This document shows positions 1 to 8,710 of a stretch of 64,000 bases of DNA, piece after piece (position 1 is the first letter of the stretch; each line of letters starts with the position of its first letter). The notes under the pieces are model-generated. The model saw only the letters and a list, made by a program, of their open reading frames with translations, did not search any database and was not told where the DNA came from. The translations under genes were made by a program, and so were the position numbers. The DNA comes from Siderastrea radians (Eukaryota > Cnidaria > Anthozoa > Scleractinia > Rhizangiidae), in assembly GCA_964017195.1 (NCBI GenBank), contig OZ024897.1, positions 34,541,536-34,605,535 of the forward strand. The letters run 5' to 3'.

Positions 1-903
1 GCTCTCAGTGCCAATCACAAAGGGGCTTTGGCTGCCATGGTAGCCGAAACCGCCAAGTATGCTGGAGGCCTCACGCACAGTCTGGTGTTTACCCCGAACT
101 TGGAAGTGTTTCACACCGGCAAATTGTTGGTGCCAGGCATCAAAATCAAGATGAAATTTCATTTCAATAGCCCGAACCTGTTTTTGAATGGCGTGGCTCT
201 AGCCGGCCGATTGATGGAAGGCGATGTCAAACTACGGTTTCATCTCTGTCAACTGCGTTTGAATGACGCCATCTACATGAGTTTGTCTCAAAAAAGACAC
301 ACTGAAGGACAAATCGCCTCCTACCCGACCGTCCGCAGTGAAATCCGGACCTTCAGCATGCAAGGCAACCTGACCCGTTTTGACATCCCCAACCTGTTTC
401 AAAACAGAATACCTGACCGATTGATTGTGGGGTTGTTGGACAGCCGAGCCTTCAATGGAGATGTGACCCGAGATCCCTTCTGCTTCCAGAAATTTGGTCT
501 GACTTCCATTAAACAGATTGTGAAAGGAGAAGAATACCCTTATGAAACCCTACACTTGGTGCGCAACAATGGCACCCGAGATAACTTGGGGTACTTCCGT
601 TTTCTGCAAGCCAGTGGCGCCTGGTGTAAAAAGAAAGGCAATATGGTGGAACTGCTCGATTGGGGCCAAGCTAAAAATTGTACCTTGTTCATGTTTGACA
701 ATGTCGCCAATGGATGTGCGGACAGTCAATACCTCAACCCCAAGCAAACAGGCGATTTACAAGTCAGCTTGGAATTTGGAGCCGCCCCCGCTATCAATAT
801 AACAGTACTCGTGTATGGGGAATTTGAGAACTTGCTGGAGATTGACAGGGACGGAGCCGTGTTGTACAACATTTATCAGCACCGATGGAACACGTGGCCT
901 TGA
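1..903 (+). CDS. Major capsid protein, C-terminal part (Polinton-1)
   Basis: The frame is open from the first base of the window to TGA at 901-903, so this is the 3' part of a longer gene; the first ATG in view (37) is probably internal. The protein resembles the C-terminal half of the double-jelly-roll (hexon-like) major capsid proteins of Polintons/adintoviruses, which form the trimeric capsomers of an icosahedral shell. Support is the long beta-rich sequence without low complexity and the end ITVLVYGEFENLLEIDRDG, a typical C-terminal strand of this family. The next gene is an adenain-like protease whose ATG (885) overlaps this stop, followed by a packaging ATPase, which is the usual morphogenesis cluster. 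No lesion is visible in this part. The family call is by eye; a structure prediction would settle it. Confidence 0.8.
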   Translation, partial: ALSANHKGALAAMVAETAKYAGGLTHSLVFTPNLEVFHTGKLLVPGIKIKMKFHFNSPNLFLNGVALAGRLMEGDVKLRFHLCQLRLNDAIYMSLSQKRHTEGQIASYPTVRSEIRTFSMQGNLTRFDIPNLFQNRIPDRLIVGLLDSRAFNGDVTRDPFCFQKFGLTSIKQIVKGEEYPYETLHLVRNNGTRDNLGYFRFLQASGAWCKKKGNMVELLDWGQAKNCTLFMFDNVANGCADSQYLNPKQTGDLQVSLEFGAAPAINITVLVYGEFENLLEIDRDGAVLYNIYQHRWNTWP

Positions 904-1424
904 ATAATGTGCAGTTGGATTATTTAGCCCGCGACGACCCCCAATTGAAACGTTCCTTTTACGGGACGGTGGCCTGTGATCGATTACCCAAGAGTCCTGT
1001 CAAGACCACTTCGCAAGGGTAAATTGTCAACACCGATCCGCACGATCAACCCGGACAACATTGGTTGGCGGTGTGGACTGAGAGAAACGTCTGTGAAGTC
1101 CTCGACAGTTATGCCTTGCCCATGGACACGTATGTGCAAGCCACCCCGTTACGAGATTGGATCGTGAAACATTGGAAGTATGCGGTGACCAATGGCAAGG
1201 CCCTCCAAGCCATCTCAAGCAAGAGTTGTGGCGATTACGCCTTGTTGTACTTGAAAGCCAAAGCCCGTGGACGGACCTTGCAAGCGTTTTTGAATGAGTT
1301 TTCGGATCATGATTATGTAAGCAATGACCATCAAGCTGGGCAACGCCTTCAACAACTCATTGTAGGTCAAGAAGCCAGATGGTATCAAGTCTGTTGTCAT
1401 CCGTATCATCAATGTAATTGTTAA
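885..1424 (+). pseudogene. Adenain-like cysteine protease, one premature stop (Polinton-1)
   Basis: ATG 885 overlaps the capsid gene end by 19 bases and the frame runs to TAA at 1422-1424, about 179 codons, a normal size for the adenovirus-type maturation protease that trims capsid precursors. The catalytic triad can be seen: His in GQHWLAVW, Asp in EVLDSY and the nucleophile Cys in SCGDYALLYLKAKARG. An in-frame TAA at 1020-1022 (codon 46) interrupts the gene before the catalytic His. The frame is otherwise open on both sides with no shift, so this looks like a single nonsense change. Readthrough or an internal start could rescue it in principle, but the first downstream ATG (1122) lies past the His. 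I therefore call it a pseudogene of recent origin. Confidence 0.78.
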
Positions 1425-1455
1425 ATAAAAACATGTTGGAAAAACATATTGTGTC

Positions 1456-1536
1456 GGAGTCGTAGCTCAGTCGGTAGAGCCTTTGGATCCCCGAAAAAAT
1501 AGGAGGTCCTGCGTGGGTTCGAGTCCCACCGACTCC
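1456..1536 (+). tRNA. tRNA-like gene with aberrant anticodon arm (Polinton-1)
   Basis: A 7-bp acceptor stem pairs GGAGTCG (1456-1462) with CGACTCC (1530-1536). A D-arm GCTC/GAGC and a perfect T-arm GTGGG-TTCGAGT-CCCAC follow. The Pol III A box TAGCTCAGTCGG and B box GGTTCGAGTCC are intact, and a T9 run follows at 1551-1559. The part between D-arm and T-arm is too long for a class I tRNA. It folds best as an 8-bp hairpin with one mismatch (GGATCCCC / GGAGGTCC) around an A-rich 9-nt loop, so no ordinary 7-nt anticodon loop is evident. It could be a tRNA with a short intron, a captured and decayed tRNA, or a tRNA-like RNA doing something else. It lies between protease and ATPase genes of the virus-like element. 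Confidence 0.7.
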
Positions 1537-1550
1537 AATAAAAAGGTGCC

Positions 1551-1559
1551 TTTTTTTTT
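1551..1559 (+). terminator. Pol III-type oligo-T terminator
   Basis: Nine T residues in a row, 15 bases past the tRNA-like acceptor end. This length is more than enough to end RNA polymerase III transcription on the top strand. Confidence 0.6.
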
Positions 1560-1579
1560 CATGGGTATTAGTCCTCATC

Positions 1580-2233
1580 ATGCAAACGGGGAAACCGTTT
1601 CGTTTTCATACCCCATCCAGTATTTTGGTCGTGGGGCCTTCGGGATGTGGCAAAACTGTGTTTACGGAAAAACTCTTGTTAGAGAACCCAGATTTGTTTG
1701 AAACCTCACCGACCCAATTGCATTATTGTTATGGGGCCTGGCAAGATCGATTTCGAGGCATGCAAGATCAAGGGGTGGTGTTTCACGAAGGCATTCCCGA
1801 TCATGACGCGTTGGTGCAATGGTTTCCTCAAGGACATGGGGTCCTCGTCTTGGACGATTTAATGGACGAAGGGAGTCACGATAAACGCGTGTTGGATTTA
1901 TTCACCAAACATTCGCATCATCAAGGGGTGACGGTCCTGTACTTGTGTCAAGACATGTTTCCCGTGGGTCGATATGCCAAAAGTATTTCCCGCAATGCCC
2001 ATTACATTGTGGCGTTCAAGAACCCCCGAGATCAATTAGGGGTACGCAATGTATTGCTGCAATCGTTTCCTACCACCTGGAAAGACACGTTGGAGACCTT
2101 TCATCAGGCCACCACACGCCCGTATGGCTATTTGGTGTTGGATTTACACCCAGCCTCCTCCGATCAACAACGTTTGTTGAGTCACCTGTTAAAAGACGAA
2201 GGATGGATCTGCACCTATCAAAAACGGCTATAA
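1580..2233 (+). CDS. Genome-packaging ATPase (Polinton-1)
   Basis: A 217-residue intact ORF of the FtsK/HerA-type packaging ATPase family (A32-like), which pumps DNA into the preformed capsid. The Walker A motif GPSGCGKT is at residues 19-26 and Walker B VLVLDDL at 88-94, close to family spacing. The segment YLCQDMF (about residues 117-123) fits the sensor region. The length is typical for Polinton ATPases. The start ATG at 1580 lies 20 bases after the Pol III terminator of the tRNA-like gene and just precedes the Walker A strand, so little N-terminus is missing. There is no lesion. Its place after the protease and before a basic Gly/Arg-rich gene fits a late morphogenesis cluster. Confidence 0.88.
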   Translation: MQTGKPFRFHTPSSILVVGPSGCGKTVFTEKLLLENPDLFETSPTQLHYCYGAWQDRFRGMQDQGVVFHEGIPDHDALVQWFPQGHGVLVLDDLMDEGSHDKRVLDLFTKHSHHQGVTVLYLCQDMFPVGRYAKSISRNAHYIVAFKNPRDQLGVRNVLLQSFPTTWKDTLETFHQATTRPYGYLVLDLHPASSDQQRLLSHLLKDEGWICTYQKRL

Positions 2234-2273
2234 AGGGACAACACCCCCTTGGAATAGGAAAAAAGAGCGAGCA

Positions 2274-3093
2274 TGGCCGATGGCGATGGATCCCCACGTC
2301 AACCTCCGCAAGCGTACGACAAGTGTTCCCCGCGGGCGTCGGGGCGACCACCAGCAATCAAGTGTCTCCTGGGACCGTCTAAGAAATTTTGGCTACGCAG
2401 GACCAAAATTTGATTGACCAGGCCTTCGAACAAATGGAGCAGGCTGGTGATTATGATGCCCTCACCAGATATTTGGAATCCCTCCCTGACCTCCCACCCC
2501 CTGTACAGGCCTCTACCCCAGCAGGGGTAGGAAGTCCAGGAAGTCAATCATTCCGTAGCATACATAACACCCCGGAGTCCCCTGCAACCCCACCTAGTTG
2601 GCGAACAGCAGCGGGTGCCGGGGGTGGTGGACGTGGTGGTGGTGGACGTGGTGGTGGTGGTGGTGGACGTGGTGGTGGTGGTGGTGGTGCTGGTGGTGCT
2701 GGGGGTGCTGGTGGTGCTGGTGGTGGTGGTGTTGCTGGTGGTGCTGGTGGTGGTGGCGGTGGTGGTGGTGGTGGCGGCGGTGGTAGTGGTGGTGGTCGAC
2801 GTGGACGACGACCGAGACGAATACGAGGACGACGACGAAATACCCCCACTTCACCTATGACACCTGCCTCCAATCCAGCCACCCCTCGAGGATCTTGGAG
2901 TCCTGGAAGTCAGCCTCGTACCTTGCGTCAAGCGGATTTACAACGTCGTTTACGGATGATGTTACAAGATCAAGAACAATTGGCACAAGGACGTGAAATT
3001 GCCAATGTCACCATGACCAATAGCATTGTGACCAGTTATAAACAGGGAGGAGCACCCAGCGTACAAACCTCTTCGTCCCGGGTTTCGCCGTGA
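2274..3093 (+). pseudogene. Gly-rich/Arg-rich virion-type protein (Polinton-1)
   Basis: The readable part is open from about 2389 to TGA 3091-3093 (first ATG in that stretch 2434). An ATG at 2274 opens a different frame beginning MADGDGSPRQPP, and coding character passes from that frame to the long one near 2325. A TAA at 2380-2382 then lies just before the long frame, so the 5' end probably carries one frameshift and one stop. Domains in order: acidic N-terminus, a polyglycine block encoded by GGT repeats (about 2614-2800), an Arg-rich patch (RRGRRPRRIRGRRR), SP/TP-rich linkers, and a charged C-terminus. It may be a DNA-binding core or minor virion protein, judged only from basicity and position. 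I do not recognise a family. Confidence 0.5.
2614..2800 (+). repeat. (GGT)n-type microsatellite inside the Gly-rich gene
   Basis: Nearly pure GGT/GGC/GCT triplets encode Gly with occasional Ala and Arg. Slippage here would change the length of the glycine tract without breaking the frame. The long glycine-, proline-, valine- or tryptophan-only reading frames seen over this stretch on both strands are by-products. Confidence 0.9.
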
Positions 3094-3293
3094 TGAAAAC
3101 CGTCGTGTCGTTATTGAATGGATCCCGACGTCCTGGCGTCCCCTTGCCACCGGACCTGTTACAACGCATGGATTCCTTGTATGCCTTTTACCATCAACAA
3201 TGGTGGTGTTATCGCAAAATGTTGAATCATTTCAAGTGTGTCAATGCCTTGTTCAATGGATTGGCGCAATGGATCGAGCACATCCTTTTTTAA
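3093..3293 (+). CDS. Small hypothetical protein (Polinton-1)
   Basis: A 66-residue ORF whose ATG (3093) overlaps the stop of the Gly/Arg-rich gene (TGATG), a tight coupling typical of compact viral genomes. It starts MKTVVSLLNGSRRPG and has an aromatic, Cys-containing middle (YHQQWWCYRKMLNHFKC) and a hydrophobic end. Its stop codon TAA (3291-3293) shares the palindrome TTAA with the stop of the convergent gene on the other strand. No family is recognised. The overlapping start and overlapping stop are the main reasons to believe it is real. Confidence 0.5.
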   Translation: MKTVVSLLNGSRRPGVPLPPDLLQRMDSLYAFYHQQWWCYRKMLNHFKCVNALFNGLAQWIEHILF

Positions 3294-3570
3294 GTCACAA
3301 AATCATCCAAATCAAAGGACACATCCTCGATCACCTGGGCCCAGTCAACTGGGGGTAACAACCGGGCGACCAGTGTTGTTCGACTTGGGCCTCGCGTGCT
3401 GCCTGGGCTGCCTGTTTCTGCTGCTCTCTTTCTTTTAACTTTTCACCAAAGGCAGTCACCCCTTCGTCCAGACCACAGTCCGTCTTGATGTTCTTTAAAA
3501 TCTCTTCCACTTCTAAATCCGCCTCGACCTTTTCAAACTCTATGAGTAAGTCGTCTTGACGAGAGGCCAT
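3290..3570 (-). pseudogene. Acidic coiled-coil-like protein, one frameshift (Polinton-1)
   Basis: Read on the minus strand from ATG at 3570 (start MASRQDDLLIEFEKVEAD), the protein is acidic and then helical and charged (EKLKEREQQKQAAQAAREAQ). An upstream ATG at 3585 also exists, but the TATA box at 3601-3608 predicts transcription starting below it, which favours 3570. The frame first stops near 3331. A one-base shift near 3370-3390 opens an acidic tail ending DLDDFVT with TAA at 3292-3290. That stop overlaps the stop of the convergent plus-strand gene. Function unknown. The first residues match those of the divergent polymerase ORF across the shared promoter. Confidence 0.5.
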
Positions 3571-3796
3571 CTTTGAATGACTCACCTCGAGATTCGATCT
3601 GTTTTATAGTCTCTGGGTCCTTCCCTGCAAAGCCTCATGGGGCCAAACTAGGGAGGGGGAGGGGGTCCCCCCACCCCCTTCCTACCCCTCCCAGGGGCAC
3701 CTTGTGCCCTGCTTGGTGATTGGTTCATTCCCTCTTCCACGTGACCCTTTTTCTCTATAAAAACCAAACACCGAGCTCCAGCTAATTCATCTGATC
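3571..3796. promoter_or_regulatory. Two-sided (divergent) promoter of Polinton-1
   Basis: Minus-strand TATAAAAC (3608-3601) lies 38 bases before the acidic gene's ATG, and plus-strand TATAAAAA (3756-3763) lies 41 bases before the polymerase ORF's ATG. Between them are a GC-rich hairpin of G-runs followed by C-runs (about 3648-3690, able to form G-quadruplex or stem), a CCAAT box on the opposite strand (ATTGG, about 3720) and an E-box CACGTGAC (about 3739). The layout is nearly mirror-symmetric. Confidence 0.7.
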
Positions 3797-4471
3797 ATGA
3801 CCTCTCGCCAAGACGAAGAAGCGGGGCCCAGTGGCCTCGCCCACGAGGACACATTGAGATTGCTAGGTCTCGACACCTGAGACTCTGAGAAAGAAGAGAT
3901 GGCAGACAGTGAGGAAGATCAAGTCTGTCAAGACGCCTTGGATCGGTGGGAACGCCAACACGCCTTCCAAACTCAACTGCTTCAACAAAGTGGTGGTGGT
4001 GGTGGTGCTACTGCTGAAGGCGCCTTTCATTTTGACTTGGACCCTTATGTCGATCGTTTGAGTAGTCGTATGGGGGTTCGTGAACGACATTTCAATACCC
4101 GGTTACGACAAACAGGCAACTTGATTCCTGCTACCAATATCACTCGGGCTCTACAAGACGGATTACGTCAAGCCGTTACCCAAGTCTTGGCCACGACGCC
4201 CGATCTCCACGACCAAGATCGACTCTACTTCACGATCGCTTCAAACCGCTTACACAACAATTTTCAGGGCTGGGGTTTACGCGCCGGAGAATGGCGTCAA
4301 GGAGGTGATCGTTTGGAGACCCTCTTCCATCGATTGGCCCAAGCCCTCAACAGCAACGAACAATTTGAAATGGACGATTCGTTTCAATTGTCCATCACCC
4401 AAGTTCATCATGCGCCTCAAGGAACCGGCAAACCGCGCCGGGGGAAACCCGGCCATCCGACCATGGACATA

Positions 4472-5900
4472 TTAAGAGCGAATGTTGCCAAAAATCAAAC
4501 ATTTTCAAAATATTGTGGCAACAGCTCAAAAATCAATTCCGCTCATATTCTTATGTTAGGTAGACCTTAATGTGAAACAAATCACTGCATAGTTCGTTTG
4601 GCTGAATATCGATTTATTTTCAAGAAAATCGATATTAACGGAATTCGCTCAAAATACCGCTTTTGAAGCTCAAAATTTAAGGCAAATCTCGAAGCTTCGC
4701 GTGACAAAATGAAGCACTCCAGAGCAATAAAAAGTAACCAAACTTGTAGAACGATGTTTAAATATATGTCAAAAACAATTTCAGCAATTTCTGCTCATTT
4801 ATTTACGAGCTCTAATTAAATGTATCCGACATGCTTTTGACTAGATAAAAAGTATATCAAGTTTAACCCCTAAAAAAAGTATGTGGTACCGAATATTATT
4901 CGTCAAGAATCTGGACTTCAAGAGGAGAAGGGATGTCCTTTCCCTTCCTAACAGGATTTTTTTGGGGAAATTTATTGACGCGATGTTATGGAATTTTAAA
5001 GTTGGACAAAATGCGTTGATTCAAGCGACCAGAAAAGTCAGCCTAATTAACTCAGTGTACACATACACAAACAACTTCACGTTTACCGCAGGTTTTGATC
5101 AGCCAACAACCGGTTTAAAGACAAAATCCTCTAACCTTCATGTTGCTGTATCACAGATGAGAGCTGTGGTCCTTGTTGATGATAAAATTCAAGCAAACTG
5201 CAAGGAAACTTGCCAGGATATCGCAACTTGTCATGCCGTACGCGTTTCACCGAACATCCGCCGTTTTTAATGTGAGGATTCTCTTTTCCAATTTTCGTTA
5301 GAAAACAGGCTTAAGGTGTTGTACAAAAGATGTCTTTCCTTTGAAACTAGCTCTGAACTGAACAGCGAAACAAGAAGTCGTTAATACAAAACCATCTGTT
5401 GCTTCGGGTGATGCCGCTAATTCATTCAGTCAGAACGAGTTTTAGTGAAATCGACAACTGCAGGCATGTACCGCGGTAACGAAATTTTGGGTGCAGCGGG
5501 TGACTTTGGGGAATAAGGTTAAATTGTTTTTTTCAAATAAGCTATTCTTGTCATCCTACGTTTATTAATTTAAGGACTGAGCGAAGATTCTTAGTAGACT
5601 GGTTTCAGATGAACACTAAAAAATGCGTGAAACTGAAAAAAGGTACGTTGGTTGCGTGACATTAACCCTAAAGCTTTTTTCTGGTGGGCAGGGCAAAGGG
5701 ATTTAAAAAATATATTCTCTGCTGGTTTTCGAAGAGGTAGCACAGTTAATGAACTATGGCTGGATTAAAATACAAAGTTGGACATGAAAATCTCCTTTTC
5801 GGTCTGAGAATGTTTTCTTTCTTTTTGTTTAGGGTGGGGCGGGGTTTGGGCTAAAGGTGTTTGAAAAGACGTTTAAGAGAATACTAAATCGACTGATTGT
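4472..5900 (+). repeat. Left terminal inverted repeat of the TTAA element
   Basis: Matches the reverse complement of 7265-8710 at many points, for example the segment around 4881-4990 against 8210-8310 and 5455-5530 against 7675-7750. Identity is imperfect, with small indels. Confidence 0.85.
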
Positions 5901-7264
5901 AAGTGCCCGGGTGAAAGTGATAGTATAAGTAAATGATTCTTGGCATTAAAGGATTTTCAAATAAAGCGGAGCTTTTCCATCTCTTGTTTCAGAACTCACC
6001 TAACCCCACCTTTGATGTATCAATTATGCAGAAGTGAAACCTTTTGCTTTACAACATCACACAACATTCAAGCCAGCCACCTGCATGTGATAAAGCTTTG
6101 TTCAGTAATTATAAAAGCGGATCGGAAAGGAATTTGCAGGTTCTGGATTTCACAGACCCAAAAGGCTCCGATTAGAATTACTTAGTCCGTACCTGCACCC
6201 TTTCCTCGTGTGTTTTAATATTCCGTAAAGGCATCTTGAGGTGACTTGGACATCTAAGTCACCCTCATATCAAGGTCTTCGAATACCTTTAAGAGTGATA
6301 GCGGGTCGCTGTAAAATGACAGTTTTGAGGACTTAAGTTTTAATCAAGGCTCGCTTGGAATTATTGTCTTGGAATTCTCTTTCCCTTTTGCTTAACCGAC
6401 CCACTTTCGCGAGGATGGGGGCGATGGGTGGGTGGGGGGGGGGGGTTAGAAACCTACTTAAGGGGAAACGTTTTCATGTTGGGGGATTAAGGATTCAAAC
6501 TTCCCTCTTCTCTTAGCCTTCAACCCCACCGGCCGGCTGCGCCCTCATTTTGTTAGCTCACGCTCTTTGCGTTTTTCGTTTGCAAACCTTATGACTCGGC
6601 CAAACTCATTCAACATTATTCAACAATCTTCAACACAACTTTGTTGTGCAATGTTGAACAAGGTGGGCAAACGAATTCCATACTTTTGATCACACCTGAG
6701 AACATAGAAAAAGTTGAATCAATATTACAGAACATCATTGTACAGAGTGGCACACCTGAGAACAAAAGAAAAGTCGGCAAAATTGTGAAACATGATTAAG
6801 CTAGAAGGCCAAACTTGTTTTAAAAATTCAACAGCGTTGATCAGTGTTGAATAGAACGTTGAAGCCCCCAGTTAACCGTTTTGTAGTTTTCTTCACTGTT
6901 GGAAGCTTAAAAAAAGACTGCACGCACTACAGTGTCAGTCGAGTAGAGTCGTTTATCGTTGGTGCCTGTTGAGCATCGAAAGCGGAAAACCCAAGACTCA
7001 TAAAAAGTCATCCAAGTTAAGCCCGTAGTGGGTTGTATTTTGTGCCATAGGACGAAGCTCTTAACAATCTAGCAGATCATTAAATTTATTCCCTGAGAAC
7101 CAGTACGAAATTTGATTTCTTATTAATATCTATTCTCCGTAAATAAGTGTTTGTGCGTTAAATGTACACTAGCACGTAAATACGAACAAGAGCCAGGTAA
7201 AAATAAAAAGGAGGTTTAAGGTATCACCACTGCCTTTTTTGAAAGTCTTTGAAGGCCAGGAATC
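5901..7264. other. Core of the TTAA element: non-coding
   Basis: No credible gene. It holds a G-run near 6433-6446 and a small AT-rich fold-back of CAACATT/AATGTTG-type words around 6600-6670. The phrase CACACCTGAGAAC occurs twice (about 6693 and 6752). Confidence 0.6.
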
Positions 7265-8710
7265 GATACAATCAGTCGATTCGGTGTTCTCTAAAACTTC
7301 TTTCCCCGAAACCTATAGCCCCAGCCCCTCCCCACCCTCACCCCAACAAAACGAAAAAAGAATTTGAAGACCGAACAGGAAATTTTCATGCCTGACTTTG
7401 TATTTTAATCTAGCCATAGTGTATAAAATAGCGTTCATTATCTGTGCCACTTTTTGGAAAACCAACAGAGAATATATTTTTAAAACCCCTTTGCGGCATT
7501 GCCCTGCCCATCAGGTAAAAGCTCAGTCTCGGGTATGTCACGCAACCAACGTGCGCTTTTTTAAGTTGTACAGATTTCAAAGTACTCATCGAACCCAATC
7601 TACTGAGAATATTCGCTCAGTCCTTAAAGTAGTAAATGTAGGAAGACAGAGATAGCTTATTTGAAAAAAAAAAATTAAACCTAATTCCCCAAAGTCACCC
7701 GATGCACCCAAAATTTCGTTACCGCGGTACATGCATGCAGTAGTCGATTTCACTAAAACTCGCTCTAAATTAATTAGCGGCATCACCCAAAGCACGTAAC
7801 AGATGTTTTTGTATTAACGACTTCTTGTTTCGCTGTTCAGTTCAGAGCTAGTTTGAAAGGAAAGACATCTTATGTACAACACCTTAAGCCTGCTTTCCAA
7901 CGAAAATAGGAAAAGAGAATCCTCACATCAAAAACGGCGGATGTTCGGTGAAACGGCATGACAAGTTGCGATATCCTGTCAAGTTTCCTTGCAGTTTGCT
8001 TGAATTTTATCATCAACAAGGACCACAGCTCTCATCTGTGATACAGCAACATGAAGGTTAGAAGATTTTGTGTTAAAATCGGTTGTTGGCTGATCAAAAC
8101 CTGCGGTAAACGTGAAGTTGTTTGTGTATGTGTACACTGAGTTAATTAGGCTGACTTTTCTGATCGATTAAATCAACGCAATTTGTCCAACTTTAAAATT
8201 CTATAACATCGCGTCAATAAATTTCCCAAAAAAATCCTTTTAGGAGGGAAAAGGACATCTCTTCTCCTCTTGAAATCCAAATTCTTGACGAATAATATTC
8301 GGTACCACATACTTTTTTTAGGTGTTAAACGTGATATACTTTTTATCTAGTCAAAAGTATGTCAGATAAATTTAATTAGAGCGCGTAAATAAATAAGCAG
8401 AAATTGCTGAAATTGCTTTTGACATATATTTAAACATCGTTCTACAAGTTTGGTTACTTTTTATTGCTCTGGAGTGCTTCATTTTGTCACGCGAAGCTTC
8501 GAGATTTGCCTTAGATTTTGAGCTTCAAAAGCGGTATTTTGAGCGAATTCCGTTAATTTCGATTTTCTTGAAAATAAATCGATATTCAGCCAAACGAACT
8601 ATGCAGTGATTTGTTTCACATTGAGGTATACCTAACATAAGAATATGAGCGGAATTGATTTTCGAGCTGTTGCCACCAAATGTTTGACCGTTGGTAACAT
8701 TCGCTCTTAA
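7265..8710 (-). repeat. Right terminal inverted repeat of the TTAA element
   Basis: Reverse-complement partner of the left arm; it ends CGCTCTTAA at 8702-8710, directly abutting polymerase coding sequence. Confidence 0.85.

Larger units (their letters stand above)
4472..8710. mobile_element. TTAA-flanked non-autonomous element with long inverted repeats, inside polB
   Basis: TTAA occurs at both junctions (4472-4475 and 8707-8710), followed inward by the matching ends TTAAGAGCGAATGTT and its reverse complement. The arms (left about 4472-5900, right about 7265-8710) are diverged inverted copies of ~1.4 kb; indels and substitutions separate them, so the insertion is not recent. Reading frames that match between the arms (4881-5270 and the minus strand near 8160-8330) are shadows of this repeat. 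I see no transposase. TTAA targets are used by piggyBac- and Kolobok-type transposases, and the terminal bases do not decide between them. The polymerase frame is in register on both sides when one TTAA is counted. Confidence 0.85.

Noticed and set aside
2544..2882. Long proline-, histidine-, valine- or tryptophan-only frames over the GGT tract
   Set aside because: Shadows of the triplet repeat; only the glycine frame continues into normal coding sequence.
4881..5270. 129-residue ORF in the left arm of the TTAA element
   Set aside because: No domain, lies wholly in the inverted repeat, and the right-arm counterpart is interrupted.
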